NCBI RefSeq assembly: GCF_000230975.2
Contig: NC_021172.1
Location: forward strand, 620,001-684,000
DNA from: Hyphomicrobium denitrificans 1NES1
GTDB lineage: Bacteria > Pseudomonadota > Alphaproteobacteria > Rhizobiales > Hyphomicrobiaceae
Direction of reading: 5' to 3'
Length of the DNA stretch: 64,000 nucleotides
Of the stretch, positions 39,002 to 47,522 are shown one piece after another (position 1 is the stretch's first letter; every line of letters begins with the position of its first letter). The position numbers and the translations under genes were made by a program. Below the pieces are notes generated by a model. It was not told the DNA's origin. It did no database searches and saw only the letters and a program-made list of their open reading frames with translations.

Positions 39002-39730
39002 GCTGCTCGCTCCGCGGTTTCAGTTTATAGGCCGCGTTTCGTATAACGAAAAAAAAATTCTAGTAAAGCAACGTTGTCGACCGGGCGGCGATGCGGACTT
39101 ATGTTGCGCCGCAGTCGGATGAGTTCCGGAGTGTGCGCATGGCGTTGAGTGAGCCTTCAAACTCGCAGTCAGGCAATGCGTGTGTAGCGAAATGCTCTTG
39201 TTTTCGGCGTATCTGTTATCGATCGAGTTATGTTGGCCTCTCTCTATAAGGCGAGGCTTATCATGATGAGTGCGCAAACCACTCAGGCAACAAGTTTTCT
39301 TTGATATAAATAAAACTAATTGACGAGCAAATATTCCAGCTTACCGCCGGCATCGATCACGGCTCGCACGATTGAGCCCATGTCGTGACGCGTGATCGAA
39401 TCGTTTCAAATGCGCGGCACCGAACGCTCACCCGCCTGGTGAGAGATGCAATGGCGAAGAGATCCGCGAGAAGCTTTCAAATGCCATCGGCCATTGCCTT
39501 GCCGAGTCAAATCGTTCCGCTCTTATTGGCGACAGAGGCGCGTCCACGAAGCCACGCGACGTCTTGAGGACGAAGAAGCCGTCGACTTTCTGATCAACGC
39601 GCCTGACTATATGAAGCCGATGCGCTGAGCTCTGCCTCTCCTAAAAGGTCGCCTGGCTCATCGCGATAGCTATGCGTGGCTTCGTGGACGCGACCTTGCC
39701 ATTGCTGCTCGATTTGCTGGCGGCGCGTAC
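39002..39730. other. Intergenic stretch upstream of ftfL
   Basis: About 730 bp with no gene I can support. The part next to ftfL is AT-rich (around 39040-39065 and 39300-39340) and probably holds its promoter. Plus-strand frames around 39385-39628 give short peptides without ribosome sites. A 19-bp perfect inverted repeat is annotated separately. Confidence 0.5.
39539..39692. repeat. 19-bp inverted repeat with 116-bp spacer
   Basis: CGCGTCCACGAAGCCACGC at 39539-39557 recurs as its exact reverse complement at 39674-39692. Flanking bases show weak further similarity, so the arms may come from an older, larger inverted duplication. No transposase is present. Function unknown. Confidence 0.6.
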
Positions 39731-41295
39731 TTAATCGGAAGCTCCTGATAAAGGAATTGATGCTTTGAGTAGCGACACGCTGGCCGGGCTCGCAGCGACG
39801 GCGACGGAGTAATAGTAGAGTTTGCTGGCGAGATTGCCGGGCAGGATTTCGATTTTTCCGAACCACGGGCTCGCCGGATTGCTGCTCGCCCAGTAGTAGA
39901 TTGGCAAATCCACGCAGAAGGCGTCGACTTTGCCTTCCGCCAAGCAGTCGTGGATGCGGCCTTGATCCGAATAGGCGACAAGGTTGGCGAGAAAAATTCT
40001 CCCACCGGGCTTGTCCCTGTTAGCAGACCAGCGAACGCCGGCCGCCTCCAAGACTTCGAATGCACCGGGATCATTGATGACACCGAGAACCTTCCCATCG
40101 AGATCCTCGAGTTTGCGGATTCGCGTATCGCCGGCGCGCCGAGCCAGAACGAATGGCAGGTAGGTATAGGTTTCTGAATACGCAACTTCGCGGTATGACG
40201 CGTTTGGAGGCAACGCGCTCCAGATGACGTCGACGGGCTGCTCGCGCTGTTTGGTGCCGACATGAAGCAATCCCGTCACGCATCCCACGGATACTCGACG
40301 AATGCGCACGTCACGCCGATCGACTGTGCATAGGCGCGTGCATAGTCGACATCCAGACCCATGAGGTCTTCGCGGGGGTGGCGGCGGAACGATAATCCCA
40401 CAAACCCAGGTTCAATTCCGACCCGCAGAACTCCTCGCCTTTTGATTTCTTCAAGGCGGTCTCTCATCGGCGCAAGATTCCATCTTCGCGCAGCCTGGAG
40501 CAGCGGTTCGTGGGCGTCTTCGGCATTCACAGTCGCGGATGCGATATCCTCCAATTCCTGGACAGCCCAGCCGAGCCGCGCGCGTAAGCGGCGACCGGTG
40601 GTTCTTTGCATATCGACGAGTTCATCGATGACTTTGTTATTATCTGCGACGTCTCCGAGATTGACTGCCATCTCACTGATTGTCGTCGAAACGCGGCCGA
40701 GCGAGTCATTACTGGTCTTTCGAACCGCTGCAACGGCATCGCGAAACCGTTGCGCCGCGTTGTCAATCTGACTTTCCACATCACCGAAGTTCAGCAGAAC
40801 CTCAGCTTCCTTTGCATGTCCCATGGTCGTTTCTGCGAGTCTGCCGACCTCGTTCGCCACGACGGCAAATCCCCGACCGGCTTCGCCTGCACGGGCTGCC
40901 TCGATGCGCGCGTTTATTGAGAGGATCTTGATCTGATGACCGATCTCGACGATCGCGGCCAGAATTTTCTTGGTATCTTCGGATTTATTGGAGATGAGTT
41001 CCATCAACGCGCTGAAGTCGCGATCGAGCTCATCGGACATGTTCTTGAGAGCGTCGCGGGTCTCAGTCTGGATATTCGTTGCGTTTGCGCTGCAGGTCTC
41101 CAAACCCTTGTTGGCGGCCTTCAGCGCCTCAGCAAGGCTATCCGTCCGGTGGGTTGTTTCTTCGAGAAGTCGATTTTGGTTTTCGGCAGCGTCCAGGGAT
41201 TGGGCCGTAAGGTGCCCGCATTGAGAAGCGGCTTCGTGTACGATCACAATCGGAGACGTGAAGGGTTCGCGTGGCGTGGAGCGCCTGCTGGTCAT
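39731..41295 (-). pseudogene. Frameshifted cytoplasmic chemoreceptor with C-terminal solute-binding domain
   Basis: The first frame (41295-40276) has a methyl-accepting signalling domain: [40 protein letters not shown] in continuous order is the MCP tip. A type-3 solute-binding domain begins after it ([18 protein letters not shown]). That frame stops at VEYPWDA, and the rest of the binding domain continues in another frame from about 40290 to 39731 (DVIWSALPPNASYREVAYSETYTY to LKASIPLSGASD). Loss of one base within TGGGATGCG would account for it. No membrane helix or signal peptide is visible, so both domains are cytoplasmic. ATG 41295 has GAGG upstream. A sequencing error cannot be excluded. 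Confidence 0.75.
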
Positions 41296-41824
41296 TGTTG
41301 CCTCGCTGAATGCGTCGCCGAATGCGCGATGGCAATTTCAAACGGTGTCCATCATCGGCCGAGATACGGACAAACCACGTAGGTAAAAATGGCCGGAGAA
41401 CGTCCCCGGCCAAGTTGATGAGCTCGTGGGTCAAACTGGAGGAAGCCATTTGGACCGCGGCTACGGTACGTGCCTCGTTCACTAAGAGGAACTATTTTTT
41501 ACATACAATAATATCGATTTATACATCGCATAAGTGCGGACCGGTTGCCGTTCTTGGGGAGTTAGAGCCGAACTCGCGGTTTGAAGAACGCTATAAGGAG
41601 TATTGGTGCAGCGTGGTTTCTGAGCAGACGTCAGGGTGTTGCGTCGGCTGGTGATGGAGCCCGGCAAGGGGATTCAAAGCGGTAGCCAGCGATCAGGACA
41701 ATGGTCTTCGGGCAAAGCGGCGACGGTGCGTGGGGATACCTTTTGTCGTCGGCTGTAAAGCTGACGCAGTAACGATCGCCATCGTGCGCGGGGTAGACCT
41801 CAGCGGAAGATTGGAAAGGTGCAA
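41296..41824. other. Intergenic stretch without a supported gene
   Basis: About 530 bp. GGCCGG-AGAACGTCC-CCGGCC near 41390-41412 is a short GC-rich hairpin. A plus-strand frame at 41310-41654 has no family resemblance or ribosome site. I see nothing else. Confidence 0.4.
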
Positions 41825-41983
41825 TCAGGAGGATGACTTGCGCGCATTACGCGTCGCTACCTCCGCTTTATGACACAACTCTTTTCTGCCAATCGTGCGG
41901 GCGACGTACAGCAAGTACGTGAAAATAACAGGCATGATGGTGACTGCTATCAGAAATGAGACGTCATGCTTGAATGTTGCCAT
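41825..41983 (-). CDS. Small single-pass membrane protein
   Basis: A 52-residue protein with one membrane helix (about residues 9-28, SFLIAVTIMPVIFTYLLYVA), a short N-terminus (MATFKHDV) and a basic tail. ATG 41983 has GAAGG four bases upstream, a good ribosome site. An FNR-like dyad lies 63 bp upstream. The size and topology recall small accessory subunits of oxidases or other membrane complexes, but I recognise no family, so no function is assigned. Confidence 0.6.
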   Translation of the reverse strand: MATFKHDVSFLIAVTIMPVIFTYLLYVARTIGRKELCHKAEVATRNARKSSS

Positions 41984-42039
41984 GGGACCTTCTCTCACAC
42001 CGTCAGATAAGCAATGAGCTAATAAAATAATTCAGAATC

Positions 42040-42053
42040 TTGAGGGAGCTCAA
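42040..42053. promoter_or_regulatory. FNR/FixK-like dyad before the small membrane protein
   Basis: TTGAGGGAGCTCAA has symmetric TTGAG and CTCAA arms with the 4-bp FNR spacing. The fifth base departs from consensus (G for T). It is centred 63 bp before the start at 41983. Confidence 0.4.
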
Positions 42054-42101
42054 ACTAAGATCTCGAACACGGGCATAGCATCATCCTAGATTCCCTCGCG
42101 C

Positions 42102-42134
42102 CGCTGCAATAACCTTTGAGATATTATTGCAGCG
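42102..42134. promoter_or_regulatory. 11-bp inverted repeat upstream of hsp20-lon
   Basis: CGCTGCAATAA and TTATTGCAGCG are perfect arms with an 11-bp spacer, the geometry of a regulator operator (compare CIRCE, 9-bp arms with 9-bp spacer, though the sequence differs). It lies between the small membrane protein and the Hsp20-Lon operon; either could be its target. A hairpin terminator is an alternative. Confidence 0.5.
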
Positions 42135-42348
42135 CGTCCCGAACAATGCGTCGCATAACATTAGGGGTGGTTCAGCGGCTGTAGCAGTCTTAACCTACGA
42201 TCTGGTCTTTGGCGCTTGATCACTTGCGGCTGTATGCACCTATTGTCGCTAGCCGGGGCGATGATGACATCAAGCTCCGATTGGATCGGAAACCGTCCCC
42301 ATCGCGACTTGCTGCGCGGGCCCGCTCTCGCGTCGCAGGAGGGAGCAC

Positions 42349-42756
42349 ATGCAAAATCGGAACCCCTTGAATTGGATGCTGTCGGAAGCGATCGATACGC
42401 TTGCTCGCGCCGAGCGTCTGCATCGGCAGTTTTTCCAGCTGCGCTCTGGCGGTGGTATGGGAGAGCCATCATGGCAACCGCCAATAGACGTGCTCGAAAC
42501 CGCGCGCGAGGTGCTGGTATTCGTTGCTTTGCCCGGTGTCGATCCTGCACAGATCACTGCAGTCATTGAGGGCGATGCGCTTGTAGTCGCGGGACGGCGC
42601 ACACTTCCTCCGGAACTACGGGACGCGGTCATTCATCATCTCGAGTTACCGCAGGGTCGTTTCGAGCGGCGCGTTCCGTTGCCGCCAGGGCGCTATTCCC
42701 TTCGCCAGCACGTTGAGAATGGCTGCTTGGTTTTCAACCTCGCAAAGATGGCTTGA
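42349..42756 (+). CDS. Hsp20-family small chaperone
   Basis: A 135-residue alpha-crystallin-type protein, divergent from the Hsp20 at 8379. The domain (about 45-130) has PPIDVLETAREVLVFVALPGV and HHLELPQGRFERRVPLPPGRY; the terminal NGCLVFNLAK replaces the usual GVLTVTLPK. It lacks the long C-terminal tail. GGAGG lies six bases before the ATG. The lon gene starts 11 bp after its stop, so chaperone and protease are produced together. Confidence 0.88.
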   Translation: MQNRNPLNWMLSEAIDTLARAERLHRQFFQLRSGGGMGEPSWQPPIDVLETAREVLVFVALPGVDPAQITAVIEGDALVVAGRRTLPPELRDAVIHHLELPQGRFERRVPLPPGRYSLRQHVENGCLVFNLAKMA

Positions 42757-42766
42757 GGAGAAGCAT

Positions 42767-45181
42767 ATGGCACTTTCGGGAGATCCCAGCGAAGCCGGTC
42801 ACGGCAACGCGGTAGCTCCGAAGATCGGTGATCAGAACGCTGCGCTTCCGTCCGACGCTCTGATTTTGCTTCCGGCTAGAAAGTCCGTTCTCTTTCCGGG
42901 GCTCATCCTACCGCTCATGATCGGTCGGGAGAAATCGATAGCCGCCGTTCAGCAGGCGGTGCGCGAGCAACGCCAGGTTGGCGTCGTCCTACAGCGCGAC
43001 GCAGCGGCCGACGATCCTGGTCCGGACGGTGTTTATCGTATAGGCACGGTTGCCAACATCGTTCGTTACATCACGATGCCCGATGGTACCCATCACGTCA
43101 TCTTGCAAGGCGTGCAGCGTATCCGGATACTCGACTTCATTCCGGGCACACCGTTTCCCGTTGCAAGGGTTGCGCATATTCCTGAAACGGAAACACGCTC
43201 GCCAGAGATCGAAGCGCGTTTCCGCAACCTGCAGAGCCAGGCTCTCGAGGCCATGCAATTGCTGCCTCAGGCACCTCAGGAATTGATTGCCGCCATCCAG
43301 GATGCGACTTCGGCCGGCGCACTCGCCGATCTTGCGGCTGGCTACATGGACATTCCTGCAGAGCAGAAACAGGAGATCCTTGAAACGGTTGATCTCATCA
43401 CCCGTATCGACCGCGTATCGCGCCTTCTCGGCGAGCGCATCGAGGTCATGCGCCTCACTCAAGAAATCGGCAGGCAAACCAAGGCCGCGTTGGATGAGCG
43501 GCAACGCGAAGCTGTCCTGCGCGAACAGATGGCGGCGATCCAACGTCAGTTGGGAGAAGGTGACGGCAAGACAGAGGAGGTGAGGGAACTCAGCGAGTCC
43601 ATCGCTAAGGCCAACATGCCCCGTGACGTGGAGGAGCAGGCGCGCAAAGAGCTTAAACGCTACGAGCGTATGCCCGATGCCGCAGCCGAAACGGGGATGA
43701 TACGCACATATCTCGACTGGTTGACCGAGCTTCCTTGGCAATTGCCGGAGGAGAAGCCGATTGATATCTCCGGAGCGCGACGCATTCTCGATGAGGACCA
43801 CTTCGGCCTCGATAAGATCAAGCGCCGCGTTCTTGAATATCTTGCCGTGCGTAAACTGGCACCGGAAGGCAAAGCGCCGATCCTATGCTTCGTGGGCCCG
43901 CCGGGCGTCGGCAAGACATCGCTCGGACAATCGATTGCTCGCGCGATGGGGCGCCCCTTCGTTCGCGTCAGCCTTGGTGGTGTCCACGACGAAGCAGAGA
44001 TACGCGGTCATCGACGAACTTACATCGGCGCTCTGCCGGGCAACATCATTCAAGCCATCCGTAAGGCCGGCACACGCAATTGCGTGATGATGCTCGACGA
44101 GATTGACAAGATGGGCCGCGGCATTCAAGGCGATCCTGCCGCCGCCATGCTGGAAGTGCTCGATCCTGAGCAAAATAACACCTTCCGCGACAACTACCTC
44201 GGCGCGCCTTTCGATCTGAGCCGTGTCGTATTCATCGCGACGGCGAATATGCTGGACACAATCCCCGGACCGCTGCGCGATCGCATGGAGGTCATCAGCC
44301 TCAGTGGATACACTGAAAGCGAGAAACTTGAAATTGCGCGGCGTTATCTGGTGCGCAGACAATTCGAGGCGAACGGGCTAACGGCCGAACAGGCGGATAT
44401 CGACGACGAGGCATTGCGTGCGATCATTCGCGGCTACACTCGGGAAGCCGGGGTTCGCAATCTCGAGCGGGAAATTGGCCAGGCGTTGCGAACGGCCGCC
44501 GTGCGCATTGCAGATCACAGTACGGAGCATGTCCACATCGGTGTGAACGATCTTGTGGGTGCGCTGGGTCCGCCGCGCTTTGAAAATGAGGTTGCCATGC
44601 GCACCAGTGTGCCTGGAGTTGCGACGGGCCTTGCATGGACGCCGGTCGGGGGCGACATTCTTTTCATTGAAGCGACGCGCGCGCCAGGCAAAGGCAGCTT
44701 CATTCTTACGGGACAGCTCGGCGACGTGATGCGCGAAAGCGCACAAGCCGCCATGACACTCGTGAAGAGCAGGGCCTCGTCCCTCGATATTGATCCGAAG
44801 ATATTTGAAACGAGCGACATTCACGTTCATGTGCCGGCAGGTGCAACGCCGAAAGACGGACCAAGCGCGGGGGTCGCGATGTTTACTGCGCTAGTTTCAC
44901 TTTTGACGGATAGGACGGTCAGAAGCGATACTGCAATGACCGGCGAAATTTCGCTCCGTGGGTTGGTTTTGCCGGTAGGCGGTATCAAGGAAAAGGTGGT
45001 TGCGGCGGCCGCTGCGGGTATCACCCGTGTGGTCCTGCCGGCACGCAACCGGCGCGATTTCGAAGACATTCCGGAAGATGCCCGTAACCGGTTGGAGTTC
45101 CTCTGGGCCGAGCGGGTCGACGATGTTATCGCAGCGGCGCTGGAAGAAAAACGTGCGAGGACGAGCCAAGCTGTGGGCTGA
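42767..45181 (+). CDS. lon: ATP-dependent Lon protease
   Basis: An 804-residue cytoplasmic protease degrading damaged and regulatory proteins. The N-terminal LON substrate domain (about 25-220) opens ALILLPARKSVLFPGLILPL (20 residues). The AAA+ module has Walker A GPPGVGKTSLGQSIA and Walker B MMLDEIDKMG. The protease domain has catalytic Ser in PKDGPSAG and Lys in GGIKEKVVAA. GAGGAG lies five bases before ATG 42767. Coupling to an Hsp20 gene suggests a stress-specific second Lon rather than the housekeeping copy next to clpX; that is inference. Confidence 0.96.
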   Translation: MALSGDPSEAGHGNAVAPKIGDQNAALPSDALILLPARKSVLFPGLILPLMIGREKSIAAVQQAVREQRQVGVVLQRDAAADDPGPDGVYRIGTVANIVRYITMPDGTHHVILQGVQRIRILDFIPGTPFPVARVAHIPETETRSPEIEARFRNLQSQALEAMQLLPQAPQELIAAIQDATSAGALADLAAGYMDIPAEQKQEILETVDLITRIDRVSRLLGERIEVMRLTQEIGRQTKAALDERQREAVLREQMAAIQRQLGEGDGKTEEVRELSESIAKANMPRDVEEQARKELKRYERMPDAAAETGMIRTYLDWLTELPWQLPEEKPIDISGARRILDEDHFGLDKIKRRVLEYLAVRKLAPEGKAPILCFVGPPGVGKTSLGQSIARAMGRPFVRVSLGGVHDEAEIRGHRRTYIGALPGNIIQAIRKAGTRNCVMMLDEIDKMGRGIQGDPAAAMLEVLDPEQNNTFRDNYLGAPFDLSRVVFIATANMLDTIPGPLRDRMEVISLSGYTESEKLEIARRYLVRRQFEANGLTAEQADIDDEALRAIIRGYTREAGVRNLEREIGQALRTAAVRIADHSTEHVHIGVNDLVGALGPPRFENEVAMRTSVPGVATGLAWTPVGGDILFIEATRAPGKGSFILTGQLGDVMRESAQAAMTLVKSRASSLDIDPKIFETSDIHVHVPAGATPKDGPSAGVAMFTALVSLLTDRTVRSDTAMTGEISLRGLVLPVGGIKEKVVAAAAAGITRVVLPARNRRDFEDIPEDARNRLEFLWAERVDDVIAAALEEKRARTSQAVG

Positions 45182-45235
45182 CGTTTGTCCAAGTAGCTAA
45201 CGCTCAGCAGGCAACGATCTGCCTAAAGAGTATTT

Positions 45236-45343
45236 TCAAGTCTTCTGCGGGCAAAGCCCACGCTGCATCGACGCGGGCCTTGCCGCACCGGCTGATAAGG
45301 CTAAAGCCGCTGCAGCGATCGCAACTTTGGATATGATCTTCAT
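45236..45343 (-). CDS. Possible 35-residue exported peptide or gene stub
   Basis: MKIISKVAIAAAALALSAGA is a convincing signal peptide, but only about 15 residues follow before the stop (ending RGLCPQKT). No clear Shine-Dalgarno. It may be a very small secreted peptide or the surviving start of a lost gene. Confidence 0.3.
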   Translation of the reverse strand: MKIISKVAIAAAALALSAGAARPASMQRGLCPQKT

Positions 45344-45418
45344 TGTAAGCTTTTTTACGGGTAAGGACCCAGAAGTCCAGCTTCGTCAGCGGGGCTCCTG
45401 GGATCTCGCGGCGAGCGA

Positions 45419-46255
45419 CTAAGCGAGGATGATGATGTCGACCACTTCGTAGGTGTCGGGGTCGATGATCGCGATACGGTCGTCGTCCAGGAGGATGTAG
45501 TCATAGTCGCGATACGCTGGAACAATCTCGATCACTTCACTGGGCACCGGGTACAAATGTACCGAATGCGGTATCCGAACGCCAACGTTGACGGCGATGT
45601 TGAGATCGTGCGCAGGTTCGACGCGGTGGTTGGTGAAGACCGAACGAACACGCGTCTTTTGTTCCGTCGTCACGCTCGCGATCGAGCCTCGGCCGCCGGA
45701 TCTGCCTTCTGTGCCCTCGCTGGCACCGGTTGAAGCGCCGCGTTCATTACGGTTCTTAAGATCACGTTCGTTGGTCGCATTGCGGCCGGAACGATCTCTG
45801 CCGCTCTCATCCTTTGCGTTGTGTTCAGAACTCTTCTTGCCACGCTCCGCGCGTTCGCGATTTTTGCTGTCGCGATCAAGATGCTCCGATCGCTTGTCTA
45901 ACTTATCGGAGCTGTCTTTTTGATGCCCTGGCGAATAGTCGCGCGCCGAACCTTCTGACTTCATATGACCGGGTGACGACTCTTTAGCCGAACTGCTACC
46001 CTTCTGATGTCCAGGCGCAAAGTCGGACGCGGAAGATCCTGACGTTCCTTCGCTTGCGCCCGACGATCCACCGCCAGAACGTTCGTGAGATGGGCCACCG
46101 GACTTCAACTCGGAGGAACCTGAGCCAGAGGAGCTTGCTCCTGGGCTCGACATTCCCGTTCCGCCGCCGTTCTTGCCCATGTCACCTGCCCCTTGTGCAA
46201 ATGCCACGGGGGCACCGAGCAATAAGGTGGCAACTGCAATCGAATATCTTAACAT
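45419..46255 (-). CDS. Secreted low-complexity protein with DUF1236-like C-terminus
   Basis: A 278-residue exported protein. The signal peptide ends at AFAQ (residue 21). Residues about 25-190 are Ser/Gly-rich, then charged (Lys, Arg, Asp, Glu), with three SPGHxK-type repeats (APGHQK, SPGHMK, SPGHQK). The last 90 residues match the DUF1236 type: two short beta-rich units, VEPAHDLNIAVNVGVRIPHS and DYILLDDDRIAIIDPDTYEV. DUF1236 proteins are common in Hyphomicrobiales, periplasmic and functionally undefined. The ATG has GGAGA six bases upstream. Confidence 0.85.
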   Translation of the reverse strand: MLRYSIAVATLLLGAPVAFAQGAGDMGKNGGGTGMSSPGASSSGSGSSELKSGGPSHERSGGGSSGASEGTSGSSASDFAPGHQKGSSSAKESSPGHMKSEGSARDYSPGHQKDSSDKLDKRSEHLDRDSKNRERAERGKKSSEHNAKDESGRDRSGRNATNERDLKNRNERGASTGASEGTEGRSGGRGSIASVTTEQKTRVRSVFTNHRVEPAHDLNIAVNVGVRIPHSVHLYPVPSEVIEIVPAYRDYDYILLDDDRIAIIDPDTYEVVDIIILA

Positions 46256-46689
46256 CTGCTTCTCCTACGTCGAATTCACTTCCCGAGTGTTTGAGATACA
46301 GAACGGAAAATTCTTCCCTCGGTTCCGTCAACCGTCGCAAACCGAGTAATCATAGTGCGGATCTATCGGACGTTCATGAGAATGCCGCGCAGCATTTATC
46401 GACATCGCAAAACGTGCGCGTGCTTCCAGCATGCTTCTGAATGGGCAGACTTAACTTGCTACAAACTGCGGTACAGTCAGCTTGTAATTTTCAGGCTGTT
46501 CTGAAACGGAAGATCGCGTTTGGAACGGCGAGTAGGCGCCTCTTCATCCTCTTGTCCGTCGCCGTTTTGTACGTTGAAATAGTGGGAGCCCTTGGCTTTT
46601 CACACCAAGGGCTCCTGGACCCTACTTTTTCAATCTCTCGAATTTTGGATCTTGATTGTCCAACCAAGGTCACTCAGAAGGGATTTCGG
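46256..46689. other. Intergenic stretch with one strong hairpin
   Basis: About 430 bp. No gene with a ribosome site is visible; a plus-strand frame at 46441-46713 has a hydrophobic middle but starts poorly and runs across the hairpin at 46585-46615. Confidence 0.4.
46585..46615. terminator. Terminator-like hairpin
   Basis: GGAGCCCTTGG and CCAAGGGCTCC form a perfect 11-bp stem around a 9-nt loop. It lies beyond the 3' end of the minus-strand gene at 46690-47130, with a T-rich run (CTACTTTTTC) on the plus strand after it. It may end transcription in either direction. Confidence 0.5.
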
Positions 46690-47130
46690 CTACTTTATTT
46701 CAGAGAGTTGTGAAATAGGGTCCGATGCTGTGCCCAGTTGAGCGCGGCTCGGTTGAAGGAAACCTGCGGGTTCCGTCATGGCTCCGTTCCGAGAGACATG
46801 AGGCTCGGGAAGAAGCCAAGCCGTCACGCCCGGGCCAAGTTTCTGCAAACTCACGATCTTACCGTTCCGGAATTGCACGCTGTCGCGGTGAAATGGACCA
46901 TCCACTTGGACAAACGTTACCATTTCGGTCTCGCCGACATCTGCCATGGTCTGCACGCTGTCGGGTATGCGCGCCAGCTTCAATTCTGCGTCGCACGCGA
47001 GGCAAATCGCGATTGATTGGTCGCCGGGACTTATAAAACCCACGCTACCGCTCAGAAATCTATTGCTCACATACTCTTCGCCGTGGCGGGCAGGTCTGCT
47101 TTGATACATTTCAAGGGAATAATCGCACAT
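46690..47130 (-). CDS. Conserved protein of unknown function (MCDYSL family)
   Basis: A 146-residue cytoplasmic protein. The opening MCDYSLEMYQSRPARHGEEY is a pattern I recognise from many alphaproteobacterial hypotheticals; the middle GFISPGDQSIAICLACDAEL and DSVQFRNGKIVSLQKL also fit. The function is unknown. GGAG lies seven bases before ATG 47130. It is isolated from neighbours on both sides. Confidence 0.75.
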   Translation of the reverse strand: MCDYSLEMYQSRPARHGEEYVSNRFLSGSVGFISPGDQSIAICLACDAELKLARIPDSVQTMADVGETEMVTFVQVDGPFHRDSVQFRNGKIVSLQKLGPGVTAWLLPEPHVSRNGAMTEPAGFLQPSRAQLGTASDPISQLSEIK

Positions 47131-47488
47131 GACCGAACTCCATCAGTTTGGCTGACGGAGGCGCCTCGCAGGCAGGCATTCATCGTTCCTCATCTGGGAA
47201 GGGCCGGAAACCGAGAGTTGCTCACCAGTCGGAGCGCAGCAATGCTGCCCACGTACGTCTCCCACAAACTCACATCAACTTCAGACATGCTAACAATTGA
47301 CACGTGAGCTATGTTCCGGGTCAGGCATGACAAATGTGCATGTCGGAGCCCCAAGTTTGCAAATTTCAGCATGTCGACGCACATGAGGAGCGCGATAAGG
47401 TCCACGCACAGGAATGCTCGCTGCGTCACGCGTGGATACAGCGATTCATGTGATCGAGAAAAAGGCTTATCTATCTTGCTGCCGGGGA
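47131..47488. other. Intergenic stretch without a supported gene
   Basis: About 360 bp between the MCDYSL-family gene and the permease terminator. Frames present are short, lack ribosome sites and show no family resemblance. Confidence 0.4.
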
Positions 47489-47516
47489 AAGCCGCGCGGC
47501 AAGTGCCGCGCGGCTT
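47489..47516 (-). terminator. Intrinsic terminator of the permease gene
   Basis: AAGCCGCGCGGCA and TGCCGCGCGGCTT form a perfect 13-bp GC-rich stem, 7 bp past the permease stop on the minus strand, followed there by TTTCCCC. Confidence 0.75.
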
Positions 47517-47522
47517 CGCGAG

